Below are positions 1-7,249 of a DNA stretch of 52,521 nt, piece by piece. Position 1 is the stretch's first letter; every line of letters begins with the position of its first letter. The stretch covers positions 1-52,521 of IMG/VR virus record IMGVR_UViG_3300036715_004474; one strand, given 5' to 3'. The notes below the pieces were generated by a model. It had not been told where the DNA came from. It searched no databases and saw nothing but the letters and a program-made list of their open reading frames with translations. Source of the DNA: a virus. The translations under genes and the position numbers were made by a program.

Positions 1-612
1 TCAGATCGCGGCGTGGAGGGTGGAGAACGCGGCCGCCTCGGCGCGGAGCCAGGCGTCGTGGAGCGGAGCGTGGGCGCCACGCGCGGAGCGCACGCGGCCC
101 GCGGCGACGTCGAGCACCCCGAAGACGGCGCCCGGGTGCGCGGCCCCGAGCGCCCGCCCGAGCAGCTCCACGACCAGGTCGACGCGCTTCTGGGGGAGCG
201 GCTCGGTGGGCCACCAGGTGGCGAGGATCAGCGGGGCGCCGGCGACCTCGAAGGCGAGCTCGGGCGCGACGTCGATCTCCAGCTCGCCCAGCGAGACGGC
301 CGCGCGTGGGGGCAAGATCCAGCGGAGCGCCTGCGACGCCGCCGCGAAGGCGCGGTACCCCGCGATCAGGGGCGGGAAGAGGCGCCGCTTGCGCTCGTCG
401 ACGAGCGAGGGCACGAGCGCGTCGAGGACCGCGTCCGGGTGCCCGCCGACGTGCATGGCGACGATGGCCTCGCGCAGCGGCTTGTAGAAGTCGGTCAGGT
501 GGTCGTAGCGCCGATCCTTGGAGGCCTGGACAGCGGCGGCCCGCGCGGGGCCAGCGGTCAGCGCGAAGTCGACGAACAGCGGCAGCGAGATCCTCTCCAC
601 GAGGTCCTCCAC
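1..612 (-). CDS. Hypothetical protein, 203 aa
   Basis: Soluble alpha/beta-looking protein of unknown function; no family recognised. It begins with GTG (MEDLVERISLPLF). The middle (about residues 105-150) alternates hydrophobic strands and acidic residues (SLGELEIDVAPELAFEV), which could be a beta-sheet core. The start is immediately preceded by a perfect 20-bp palindrome (615-634), so no ordinary ribosome binding site is visible. It is the leftmost gene and may be phage or host. The stop codon is the first base triplet of the window on this strand, so the gene is complete. Confidence 0.6.
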   Translation of the reverse strand: MEDLVERISLPLFVDFALTAGPARAAAVQASKDRRYDHLTDFYKPLREAIVAMHVGGHPDAVLDALVPSLVDERKRRLFPPLIAGYRAFAAASQALRWILPPRAAVSLGELEIDVAPELAFEVAGAPLILATWWPTEPLPQKRVDLVVELLGRALGAAHPGAVFGVLDVAAGRVRSARGAHAPLHDAWLRAEAAAFSTLHAAI

Positions 613-614
613 GG

Positions 615-634
615 GCGCGCCCTCGAGGGCGCGC
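615..634. repeat. Perfect 20-bp palindrome at a gene start
   Basis: GCGCGCCCTCGAGGGCGCGC is its own reverse complement and ends two bases before the GTG start of the leftmost gene. In RNA it would fold into a tight GC hairpin over the expected ribosome binding region; as DNA it could bind a dimeric regulator. Function is unknown. Confidence 0.5.
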
Positions 635-751
635 GGAACGGGGTCCAGAAACGACGACGCCCCGCGTGCCCGGGATGGGCGCGCAGGGCGCGGGGAAGGC
701 GAGAGCTGGGAAAGCGGGGAGAACCGCCGGCGGGCGGCGATCGCTGCGCTG

Positions 752-961
752 CTACGGCTTCTTCCGGTCGCGTCGGTCGTACGCCGCCGCGAGGTCGGCG
801 CTCATCCCGGCAGCCGCGGCGAACGCCGCCGCGGCCGCGTGGAGGTGCTGCGCCATCTCGGGAGCATCCGGTGCGGCGAAAACCTTGCCGAGCGCGAGCT
901 CGGCGCCCTGCAGGAGCTGGACGCGGAGGGCGGCGAGGCTGGGCACGGGCTTGTCGCTCAT
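752..961 (-). CDS. Hypothetical small protein, 69 aa
   Basis: Starts at ATG 961 (MSDKPVPSLAALRVQLLQGA) with a good GGAGG ribosome binding site 6-7 bases upstream. Mostly alpha-helical, Ala-rich, and ends in a basic tail (AYDRRDRKKP). A longer reading frame extends upstream in the same phase but is Arg/Pro/Ser-rich shadow, so the short form was chosen. No function can be assigned. Confidence 0.6.
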   Translation of the reverse strand: MSDKPVPSLAALRVQLLQGAELALGKVFAAPDAPEMAQHLHAAAAAFAAAAGMSADLAAAYDRRDRKKP

Positions 962-1001
962 GAAGGCCTCCGTACCGCGCGCGAATGCTTGCCGGAAGCC
1001 A

Positions 1002-2222
1002 TCACGCGGCGCCGATCTGCTCGCGTCCGGCGTTCCAGAGCCGGAGCGCGTGGGTGCGCGTGTCGGGCTCCGCGTCGCGCAGAACGACGTTGAGGAGGTC
1101 GAGCGCGCCGCGCATCGCCTCGGACGGCAGGGTCGGCAGGAGATCGGCCAGCGCGCCCACGACGGCGATCCGCTCGGCGTGGCCGCCGGGCTTCCACGCG
1201 AAGCGCGCGGCGACCTCGAGGTTGTTCCGCCACACCCTGACCCCGCGCATCTGGCAGCGCTCGCAGCCCCCGCGGATGCGACGCCGGCCGCCGTTGCAGC
1301 TCGAGCACAGGGCCGCGGCAGCTTGGACCTGGGGTTCGGCGGAAGCGTCGGGCTCCAGCGCCGCGGGGGTGGGCTCGGGAGGGAGCGGCGCCGGCGGGGC
1401 GGGCGCGGGAGGCGCGGCAGCGGGCGCGTCGTTGACGACATCGATGTCGTCGCCGTCGGGGTCGGCGACCATGGCCCCCGAGTCCCACCAGGCCGTCGCC
1501 CTGGCGCGGATGCCGGCGGGGGCGCGCCGGAGGAGCTGGCAGAGCAGCTCGCCCGCGCCGGCGTCGGCCTGCGCCGAGAGGGAGGGGCGGCGTTCCGCGA
1601 GCGCGGCCGCGATGGCGATGTACTCCGCGGCGTGGCTCGGCGTGAAGCCGGGCCCGACCTCCACATCGTTGCTCCAGATGCGGAGGCCGCGGCCGCGGCA
1701 GCGCGTGCAGGCGCCGGGGGCGCGGGCCATGTCGCAGTCCAGGCACCCGCGGACCCGGACGTCGCAGTCGAGCTCGGCGGCGATGTCGAGCGTGCGCTGG
1801 AGCTGCTCGGGCTCGGAGGCCTCCTCGAGGACGGGCTCGTCGACGAGGGGGGCGAGATCCTCGGCTGCCGGGGCGGGGGTGGGGGCCTCTTCGTCGACGT
1901 CGAAGAGCTGCTCGAGCGCAGCTTCGGCCGGGGCAGGCGGGGCGCCCTCGTCGACGAGCGCGACATCAAGCCCGGGAACATCCTCGAGGACGACGCCGGC
2001 GGGCTCCGGCGCGGGCGCCGCGGCCGCCGGAGCCTCCTCGACGGCAGCCGCAGGGATGGGCGCGCGCCCGGCGTGGTCGAGGACCTCCGCCAGGTCGAGG
2101 ACCTGGCCCTCGCCGGCGAGCTCGTACCCGAGCAGGGTCACGCGGTGGACGGCGCCGCCGCTCGGCAGCGGCGCGGACTCGAACAGGCACAGGCTGAGGA
2201 TGGTGGCGACGATCGGGGACAT
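1002..2222 (-). CDS. Protein with duplicated zinc-ribbon domain, 406 aa
   Basis: The start at ATG 2222 (MSPIVATILSLCLF) has a GGAGG site six bases upstream. A Pro/Ala/Glu-rich region (about residues 60-130) precedes two copies of one domain. Each copy has a four-cysteine ribbon (CLDC...CTRCRGRG and CSSC...CERCQMRG), then RIWSNDVEV or RVWRNNLEV, then a helical part with an AER/AEY-I motif and a W near the end. The copies are separated by a second Pro/Ala linker. The cysteine spacing resembles DnaJ-type zinc ribbons, but there is no J domain. The likely role is metal binding with nucleic-acid or protein contact. It sits in a minus-strand run of small unknown genes. Confidence 0.75.
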   Translation of the reverse strand: MSPIVATILSLCLFESAPLPSGGAVHRVTLLGYELAGEGQVLDLAEVLDHAGRAPIPAAAVEEAPAAAAPAPEPAGVVLEDVPGLDVALVDEGAPPAPAEAALEQLFDVDEEAPTPAPAAEDLAPLVDEPVLEEASEPEQLQRTLDIAAELDCDVRVRGCLDCDMARAPGACTRCRGRGLRIWSNDVEVGPGFTPSHAAEYIAIAAALAERRPSLSAQADAGAGELLCQLLRRAPAGIRARATAWWDSGAMVADPDGDDIDVVNDAPAAAPPAPAPPAPLPPEPTPAALEPDASAEPQVQAAAALCSSCNGGRRRIRGGCERCQMRGVRVWRNNLEVAARFAWKPGGHAERIAVVGALADLLPTLPSEAMRGALDLLNVVLRDAEPDTRTHALRLWNAGREQIGAA

Positions 2223-2300
2223 AACGACCTCCACGCCGGCAAGCCCGCTCTCCGCGAGGGAGGCAGGCCGGGGCTGAGCGCGTCGCGCTCGGGGTGCATG

Positions 2301-2326
2301 GCGGGCGCGCGCCGGGGCGCGCCCGC
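2301..2326 (-). terminator. GC hairpin between two minus-strand genes
   Basis: Arms GCGGGCGCGC (2301-2310) and GCGCGCCCGC (2317-2326) give a perfect 10-bp stem with a 6-nt loop. It lies just downstream of the gene ending at 2330 and upstream of the gene starting at 2222. No U-tract follows on either strand, so it may be an attenuator or mRNA-stabilising hairpin and not a full terminator. Confidence 0.45.
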
Positions 2327-2329
2327 AGG

Positions 2330-2647
2330 TCAGCGCGCGCGGCGCTCGAGGAGCTCGATCGCGATATCGAGTCGACGCACGACCCCCGCCAGCGCGGGCG
2401 CGAGGGTCGCCGGGTCCACCAAGGCCCCGGGGCGCAGCGCGCACGCGGCGGCGAGCGCCTCGACCGCATCGAGCTGGTGGCGCGCGTTGCGCACGGCACC
2501 GAGCGCCGGGTCGTCGTCGCCGGCGAGGGCGTAGAGGAGCAGCTCGACCAGGTCGGCGTCGCGCAGCTCGCCGCGGCTGAGGTCGCCCCGGGGCGCGGGC
2601 AGGGCAGGGGGGAAACCCCCGACGGCGCCGCCGTCGTGGGGGCTCAA
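2330..2647 (-). CDS. Hypothetical protein, 105 aa
   Basis: Begins MSPHDGGAVGGFPPALPAP at ATG 2647 and overlaps the stop of the preceding gene by four bases (ATGA), a sign of translational coupling. The C-terminal two thirds are alpha-helical with heptad-like hydrophobics (ADLVELLLYAL, QLDAVEALAAA, VVRRLDIAIELLE). No family recognised. It forms a coupled unit with 2644-2847 and 2847-3374. Confidence 0.6.
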   Translation of the reverse strand: MSPHDGGAVGGFPPALPAPRGDLSRGELRDADLVELLLYALAGDDDPALGAVRNARHQLDAVEALAAACALRPGALVDPATLAPALAGVVRRLDIAIELLERRAR

Positions 2648-2847
2648 GCTGCCACCCGCAGCGGGCTACGGCGCCGGCGACCGCGCGCCACGACGACGGC
2701 CCGCCGGGGCCGGACGCGCACCGGGACGCCGTGCGCGGGGTCGCGGAGCTCCATGAACAGCGAGTCGTGCAGGACGCAGGGGTCGCCCGCCTCGCAGCGC
2801 CGGCAGGGCGCCTGGATCACCACGACCGTCTCGGCCGCGGCGCCCAT
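2644..2847 (-). CDS. Small Cys/Arg protein, 67 aa
   Basis: The start at ATG 2847 shares one base with the stop of the upstream gene (TGATG), so it is translationally coupled. A cysteine cluster CRRCEAGDPC near residues 15-24 suggests a small metal site, and the C-terminus is strongly basic (VRVRPRRAVVVARGRRRR), suggesting nucleic-acid binding. A GTG directly before the ATG is an alternative start. Confidence 0.55.
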   Translation of the reverse strand: MGAAAETVVVIQAPCRRCEAGDPCVLHDSLFMELRDPAHGVPVRVRPRRAVVVARGRRRRSPLRVAA

Positions 2848-3374
2848 CACGCCACCTCGAGCTGCGCGGGGCCGCTCACCCGGACCAGGCCGCCGACCAC
2901 CTCGCCCGTGAGGTGGCGCATCGACAGCGAGGCCGCGAACATCTTGAGGGCCTGGCCGCGCGAGCCCGTGCCGTACCAGTGCGCGACGATGTGCCCGCCG
3001 GCGACGCCCAGCTCGTAGCGCCCCTGGGCGCTGTAGCCGAGCAGCATCCGGCCCGCCGCGACCCGGGCCACCCGGCCCGCCTCGAGGCGCTGCCCCTCGA
3101 GGGTGATGGGCGCCTCGTCGAGGGCGAGCCGCTCGGTGGCCAGGTAGCAGACCTCGGCCACCACTTCGGTGATGTCCGCGACGGTGGCGCCGTCGAGCTC
3201 GTACGCCGTGAGCGAGATCCGGCGGACGCGCACCTGGTCGATGACGGCCGAGGCGCCGAGGATGAGGGAGGCGACGCGGCGGGCGATGCGCTGGGCGCGG
3301 TCGGTAGCGTCGGCGAGGAGGTCGGAGAGGGCGCGCGGGTTGCCGGGCGCGGAAGAAGCGCGTACGTGGGCCAT
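2847..3374 (-). CDS. Hypothetical protein, 175 aa
   Basis: First gene of the coupled trio read toward the left edge. ATG 3374 (MAHVRASSAPGNPRALSDLL) was chosen because upstream residues in the same frame look non-coding and cross a hairpin-rich regulatory stretch. The body alternates strands and helices (VRRISLTAYELDG, ITLEGQRLEAGRVARVAAG, GQALKMFAASLSMRHL) without a recognised fold, signal peptide or membrane segment. The divergent spacer to 3583 probably holds its promoter. Confidence 0.6.
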   Translation of the reverse strand: MAHVRASSAPGNPRALSDLLADATDRAQRIARRVASLILGASAVIDQVRVRRISLTAYELDGATVADITEVVAEVCYLATERLALDEAPITLEGQRLEAGRVARVAAGRMLLGYSAQGRYELGVAGGHIVAHWYGTGSRGQALKMFAASLSMRHLTGEVVGGLVRVSGPAQLEVA

Positions 3375-3414
3375 AGCTCGATGCCTCTGCGTAGGAGGTG
3401 GAGGGTCAGGACCT

Positions 3415-3459
3415 CGCCAGCGCTTTCCTCGCTGGCGGAGTCCGTCTGTTTGCTCAGAC
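3415..3459. promoter_or_regulatory. Two adjacent hairpins in a divergent spacer
   Basis: CGCCAGCG (3415-3422) pairs with CGCTGGCG (3430-3437) across a 7-nt loop. GTCTG (3444-3448) pairs with CAGAC (3455-3459) across 6 nt. Both lie in the roughly 200-bp spacer between the minus-strand gene starting at 3374 and the plus-strand gene at 3583. They could be operators or a 5'-leader structure for the leftward genes. Confidence 0.4.
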
Positions 3460-3485
3460 AAGCCTGATACATGATGCGAGAACAT

Positions 3486-3551
3486 GCAAGGCATTAACGT
3501 GCGCGGCGCGCGTTTTTCTGACCGGATGCTTTCTGCGGGTTAAAGCCTTGC
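3486..3551. promoter_or_regulatory. Inverted repeat, candidate operator
   Basis: GCAAGGCATTAAC (3486-3498) and GTTAAAGCCTTGC (3539-3551) are inverted copies with one mismatch, arms centred about 53 bp apart. This is the most AT-rich part of the divergent spacer. The 107-aa ribbon-helix-helix-like protein encoded just downstream is the natural candidate ligand (inference). Confidence 0.45.
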
Positions 3552-3582
3552 GTTATCTCGCGCGCCGCGTAACCTGAACGGC

Positions 3583-3906
3583 ATGCCGAGACCCAGGGAG
3601 GTCGACCGTTCCACGGTGGCCGAGACGAATGTTACGTTTCGCGCCAGTAGGCGCACCCGTGCCCTGCTTGATGGCTTGGTCGGACGGGCGAAGGAGAAGG
3701 CTGCCGCCGTAGGCGGCAGCGCGTCGATGGGGTCCTACCTCACGGCGATGATCGAGCGCGAGGCCACTGCCGAGGGCATCAGGGTGGAGGAGGCTCAAGA
3801 GCCGCCTGCGGCGTCACCGGCGAAGAAGTCCCCGGCCCGAGCGGCGCCACCTTCGAAGCTGGCGCCGCCGATGAGCGCCCCCGGAAAGAAGGAGCGACGG
3901 CGATGA
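3583..3906 (+). CDS. Ribbon-helix-helix-like regulator, 107 aa
   Basis: Small basic protein. Residues about 15-62 (NVTFRASRRTRALLDGL, then a helix to SYLTAMIEREATAEGI) have the strand-helix-helix pattern of Arc/MetJ-type DNA-binding proteins. The tail from about residue 70 is Pro/Ala/Lys-rich (SPAKKSPARAAPP) and likely disordered. It is the first gene of a four-gene plus-strand cassette and overlaps the next by four bases (ATGA). It probably autoregulates the cassette through the inverted repeats upstream; function inferred from sequence pattern only. Confidence 0.6.
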   Translation: MPRPREVDRSTVAETNVTFRASRRTRALLDGLVGRAKEKAAAVGGSASMGSYLTAMIEREATAEGIRVEEAQEPPAASPAKKSPARAAPPSKLAPPMSAPGKKERRR

Positions 3907-4613
3907 CGAGACGGAGCGGCTTGGTCGTCCTGTTGGTGGTCGGAACATGGGCCTGTGGGCGCATGGAGACCGTGATCTCTGAAAAGAACCCGCCTCCGAC
4001 CGTCAAGCCAGCAGACGCGGCGGCGACCCCTATTGCGGTCCCCGACGACGAGGAGGCAGCGGAGGCGGTGACCGTACTGCGGCAGGTGTGGCCCATCGGC
4101 CAGGCGGACGACTTCGCCGAACAGGCCGACGACTGCGACAAGACCCCACGCGGCCTGCCGGCCATCCGGGCTTGCTACGCGAAGCTCCTCGCGTTGGCCG
4201 AGACCCAGCGCGCCAAATTGCTCGCGCAGTCGTTGGCGCGGCTCGCATGCGGTCGTGAAATCGAGGCCGCTCACCGGAAGCTCGCGGAGCACGAAGTTAC
4301 GTGGCTCCTCGCTGAGCTGGCTTGGCTTGACAAGAATCAGGCGGGGCTGGGCCGAGCCGCGGCGGGCAGAACGCTCACGGCGGCTTGCGACCTGCCCGGC
4401 GACGTCTGCGACGGACAGCCGGCACCGGGCGACGGCTACGCGGTCGTGATGCGCGTCGAGTGTACCAAGCGACTGTTTCGCTGCGGCTTGGCTGGCAACG
4501 TCTGCTCGATCAACAAGGTCGCGGCTGCTCTGGGACTTGGGCCTGACGCGAAGCCCAGCGGTGTAGACGGCGAGCTCTGCGTGAGATCAACCGGCAAGAC
4601 GCTGGCGCGGTAA
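3903..4613 (+). CDS. Putative lipoprotein, 236 aa
   Basis: N-terminus MTRRSGLVVLLVVGTWAC has a short basic end, a hydrophobic core and a cysteine at residue 18 followed by Gly, a plausible but non-ideal lipobox. After a Pro/Ala/Glu-rich linker there is a helical domain (about 60-150), then a Cys-rich C-terminal part (CDLPGDVCDG, VECTKRLFRCG, NVC, ELC) that could form disulfides outside the cytoplasm. It is coupled to the regulator upstream. Its position outside the structural genes and opposite their direction suggests a lysogenic-conversion gene. No family recognised. Confidence 0.55.
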   Translation: MTRRSGLVVLLVVGTWACGRMETVISEKNPPPTVKPADAAATPIAVPDDEEAAEAVTVLRQVWPIGQADDFAEQADDCDKTPRGLPAIRACYAKLLALAETQRAKLLAQSLARLACGREIEAAHRKLAEHEVTWLLAELAWLDKNQAGLGRAAAGRTLTAACDLPGDVCDGQPAPGDGYAVVMRVECTKRLFRCGLAGNVCSINKVAAALGLGPDAKPSGVDGELCVRSTGKTLAR

Positions 4614-4628
4614 GCGCAGGGGACTCCG

Positions 4629-5129
4629 ATGAACAAGCCGTTTTATCTTTTGCTCCTCGCGGGCCTCGCGGCGTCGAGCGTGGTCCACGCCCAGGAGGCC
4701 ACCCCCGTGGCGCCCGTGCTGCCGGCAACGACCTTGCCGCCAGCGGTCGCCAGCCCGCCGGCACCGCTGATGCCGCCCCCGGTGTTCCCGCCGGGCGCTG
4801 GCGCGCCACCGGCTCCCGCGACACCGGCTGCGCCCCCGCCAAGCTCGGGCCTCGCTTGGCTCGTCGTCGGCGGCCTGGCGACCGCTGGCGGTATCGGCAA
4901 CCTGGCGACGTCGCCGCTCTGCGAGCTGCACGCGATCCGCTTGAGCGCGCGGACGCCGTGCCTCGGGATGTCGCTGGCGTTCGGCGCTGGCCTGCTCGCC
5001 CTGGGGATCCCGCTCCTGGTCGTCGGGAGCGGGAAGCGGAGCGCGTGGATGGATTGGACGAAGCGCGCGCGCGTGGGGTTCGTGGGCATCCCGGGCGGTG
5101 GCGCGGCAACGTGGACGACTGCGTTCTGA
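4629..5129 (+). CDS. Secreted/membrane protein with Pro-rich linker, 166 aa
   Basis: Clear Sec signal peptide (MNKPFYLLLLAGLAASSVVHA, cleavage after AHA-like VHA), then a Pro/Ala-rich stretch (about 22-75), then two hydrophobic segments (LAWLVVGGLATAGGIG and LAFGAGLLALGIPLLVVGSG) separated by a loop with two cysteines. Likely envelope-anchored. It follows the lipoprotein gene by 15 bases with an AGGGGA ribosome binding site. This layout is common in myxobacterial envelope proteins of unknown function. Confidence 0.55.
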   Translation: MNKPFYLLLLAGLAASSVVHAQEATPVAPVLPATTLPPAVASPPAPLMPPPVFPPGAGAPPAPATPAAPPPSSGLAWLVVGGLATAGGIGNLATSPLCELHAIRLSARTPCLGMSLAFGAGLLALGIPLLVVGSGKRSAWMDWTKRARVGFVGIPGGGAATWTTAF

Positions 5130-5145
5130 TCTGAGGGAGGAAGCG

Positions 5146-5520
5146 ATGGGAGCGATGGCGAGACGGATGCAGGTGCTGGTGGCGTTGGCGGTGGGGTGCG
5201 CCTTCGGGAGCGGCGCGACGGGGTGCGCGTTCATCTTCCTGGGCACGGCGCGCGCTGACACCACGGTAACCACCGAGTGCAAGAGCACGGGGCAGACGGT
5301 AACCTATGCGCTACCTGACGACTCGCCGGAGACGCTGGCGGGGCTGTCCGTCGTGACCACCTACGTCTGCGGGGATGGCACGAGAACGGTGTCGGTGGTG
5401 GGGAACACGTTCGCGTTCAACGGCATCGCGACGGCGCAGTGCGACTTGAAGGCGCCGGACAAGGATCACCACCTGTGCACGGACGCTCCTTCGGAGACCA
5501 TCTCCTTCGTCAGCCGCTGA
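5146..5520 (+). CDS. Putative exported protein or lipoprotein, 124 aa
   Basis: ATG 5146 was chosen because it has a GGGAGG site five bases upstream; an in-frame upstream ATG has none. The N-terminus MGAMARRMQVLVALAVGCAF is a signal peptide, with a possible lipobox ATGC a little later. The mature part is beta-rich with four cysteines (TECKST, TYVCGDG, AQCDL, HLCTD), probably two disulfides. Last gene of the cassette; it converges on the tail-fibre gene with an 18-bp gap. Confidence 0.55.
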   Translation: MGAMARRMQVLVALAVGCAFGSGATGCAFIFLGTARADTTVTTECKSTGQTVTYALPDDSPETLAGLSVVTTYVCGDGTRTVSVVGNTFAFNGIATAQCDLKAPDKDHHLCTDAPSETISFVSR

Positions 5521-5538
5521 GGACGGGCATGATGTCCA

Positions 5539-6618
5539 TTATTCTTGGAGCTGCGCGGGAGCGTTTCCCGTGTACGTGATGACTGACTTCAGGAAGGGCT
5601 GCCACGCACCTCCAGTCAGGATGAACATGGCGAACGCGGGGGCCGGGTTATTCGTAACGGCGACTCCGCCGCCGGTGGTCACGCGCCCGATGTCGATGCC
5701 GTTCACCGTGACCAGCCCCACGCCGCCGACGGGCACGTAGACGGTGACCACCTGCCCGTCGGCCGCGCCGCCGGGCACGCTGAGCGCGACGGTGCCGATG
5801 CCCGAGCCCGAGGCGCCGTTGGTGACCGCCCAGAAGTCGGCGATGGTCGGGTCGGCGATCGTGACCGTGCCGCCGATGGTGAGCGCGAAGGTGGAGCGCC
5901 TGAAGAGGGTCTTGGCGCCCGCGCCGCTCTTCGTCAGCGTTCCCGTCTGGGTGCAGCTCACCAGGTCGAGGATGCTGACGGGGGAGTTGGCGCTCGAGGC
6001 GAAGCCGGCGCCGGCGGTGAGGACGATGGCGGCGCCGGCGGGGCTGTTGTTGTCGCCCGTGAGCGTGATCGTCGCCGGGTTGGTGTGCGTCCCGGTGACG
6101 TACACGTTGCCGCCCGCCTGCACGGTCAGGTCGCCGTACTGGGTGACGACCAGGTGACCAGCACCGCCGAAGGCGTCGCCGAGGAGGATGGTGCCGTTGC
6201 CGCCGCCCGAGCCGAAGTCGGCGACGATCATCTGGCCCGCGAGATCGAGGAAGCCGCCCGGCTCGACGACGGCGACGCCGCCGCTCTTCACGTCGATCTG
6301 GCCGCCCGAGCGCACGTAGGCGTAGCCGCCGCTCTTCACGTCGACGTTGCCGCCCGAGTTGATCCGGATCGTGCCCTCGACGTCGAGGTGGCCGCCCACC
6401 GGCACATCCCCGTCGGTGACCGCCAGGGGCGCCTCGAGGGTGATGTTGCCGCCGCCGGCGGGGAAGTCGAGGGTGTGGCCGGCCTGGAGGTTGTAGGTGC
6501 CACCACCGACGCCGTCGACGGCGTCGGCGACCGCGGCGCGGACGAAGTTCAGCCAGGCGCTGGTCACCGTCCCGGTGAACGCGACGAACGGCATCGAGGG
6601 GAAGAGGGCGAAGCTCAT
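5539..6618 (-). CDS. Tail fibre / beta-structured receptor-binding protein, 359 aa
   Basis: Last gene of the late operon, where tail fibres lie in Mu-like phages. Residues about 75-130 form short Gly-rich strands of 9-12 residues (NSGGNVDVKSGG, RSGGQIDVKSGG, LDLAGQM), typical of a beta-helix or beta-roll. The C-terminal 200 residues are Ser/Thr/Gly/Val-rich with no charge clusters, like trimeric fibre tips. The N-terminal 40 residues (ALFPSMPFVAFTGTV, then a helix) would attach to the baseplate. No enzyme motif is visible. Confidence 0.7.
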   Translation of the reverse strand: MSFALFPSMPFVAFTGTVTSAWLNFVRAAVADAVDGVGGGTYNLQAGHTLDFPAGGGNITLEAPLAVTDGDVPVGGHLDVEGTIRINSGGNVDVKSGGYAYVRSGGQIDVKSGGVAVVEPGGFLDLAGQMIVADFGSGGGNGTILLGDAFGGAGHLVVTQYGDLTVQAGGNVYVTGTHTNPATITLTGDNNSPAGAAIVLTAGAGFASSANSPVSILDLVSCTQTGTLTKSGAGAKTLFRRSTFALTIGGTVTIADPTIADFWAVTNGASGSGIGTVALSVPGGAADGQVVTVYVPVGGVGLVTVNGIDIGRVTTGGGVAVTNNPAPAFAMFILTGGAWQPFLKSVITYTGNAPAQLQE

Positions 6619-6622
6619 GGGA

Positions 6623-7249
6623 TCACCGCTGGTAGAGCTTCGCCCACTGGATCGCCTTGTCGGCGCGCCGCTGGACGTAGATGTGCACGTGGTTGAAGAG
6701 CACGGCCCACGCCGCGGGCGTGAGCAGCGCCGCGCCCGAGAGGCCGGGGAGCAGCGCCGCCACGGCGCTCGTGTTGGGCATGAGCTGGATGCGCCCGCTC
6801 GCGCTGGCGTCGGGCATCGTCACCAGAAACGGCGGCGCCGCGTACTCGGTGAGGGTCGGGCTGCCGGCGATGGGGTAGCGCCCCACGTCGCGGCGCAAAT
6901 AGACGTACCAGTCGTACTCGTGGACGCCGGCGACCGCGTCGTGGTCGGTGGGCGAGGGCGTGCAGGTGATGCTGAGCGGCCAGCACGTGTCGCCGTTGCC
7001 GAGGGTGGTGGGCGCGATGAGCGGGCCGATCGGGCCGCCGGGCGCGAACTGGTGCCCGCCCATGGTGGCCACCCGGAACGTCGACGAGAACCCGTTCACG
7101 CGGAGCTTGGAGCCGGAGCTCGTCCCGACGTTGTCGATGCTCCCGTCCGCGAGCAGCGGCCCCGGCCAAGCGGGGAGGCCGTCGCGGGCGATCGGCGCGC
7201 CCACGAGCGCCGCGAACCGCCGCCACTGGCTGTAGGTGGCGCAGATCAC
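6623..7249 (-). CDS. Tail-tip associated hypothetical protein, 208 aa
   Basis: Starts at GTG 7249 (VICATYSQWRRFAALVG), overlapping the upstream stop by four bases (GTGA); longer in-frame extensions are Arg/Pro shadow. Rich in Gly, Pro and aromatic residues (EYDWYVYLRRD, YIQ-type strands at the end), with a pattern like virion surface proteins. It lies between the gp48-like region and the fibre, so fibre attachment or assembly is plausible but unproven. Confidence 0.6.
   Translation of the reverse strand: MICATYSQWRRFAALVGAPIARDGLPAWPGPLLADGSIDNVGTSSGSKLRVNGFSSTFRVATMGGHQFAPGGPIGPLIAPTTLGNGDTCWPLSITCTPSPTDHDAVAGVHEYDWYVYLRRDVGRYPIAGSPTLTEYAAPPFLVTMPDASASGRIQLMPNTSAVAALLPGLSGAALLTPAAWAVLFNHVHIYVQRRADKAIQWAKLYQR

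Noticed and set aside
1-5000. Left attachment copy of the tRNA
   Set aside because: No repeat of the tRNA 3' sequence (for example GGATTCGAACCTC) was seen; the left end is probably outside the window.
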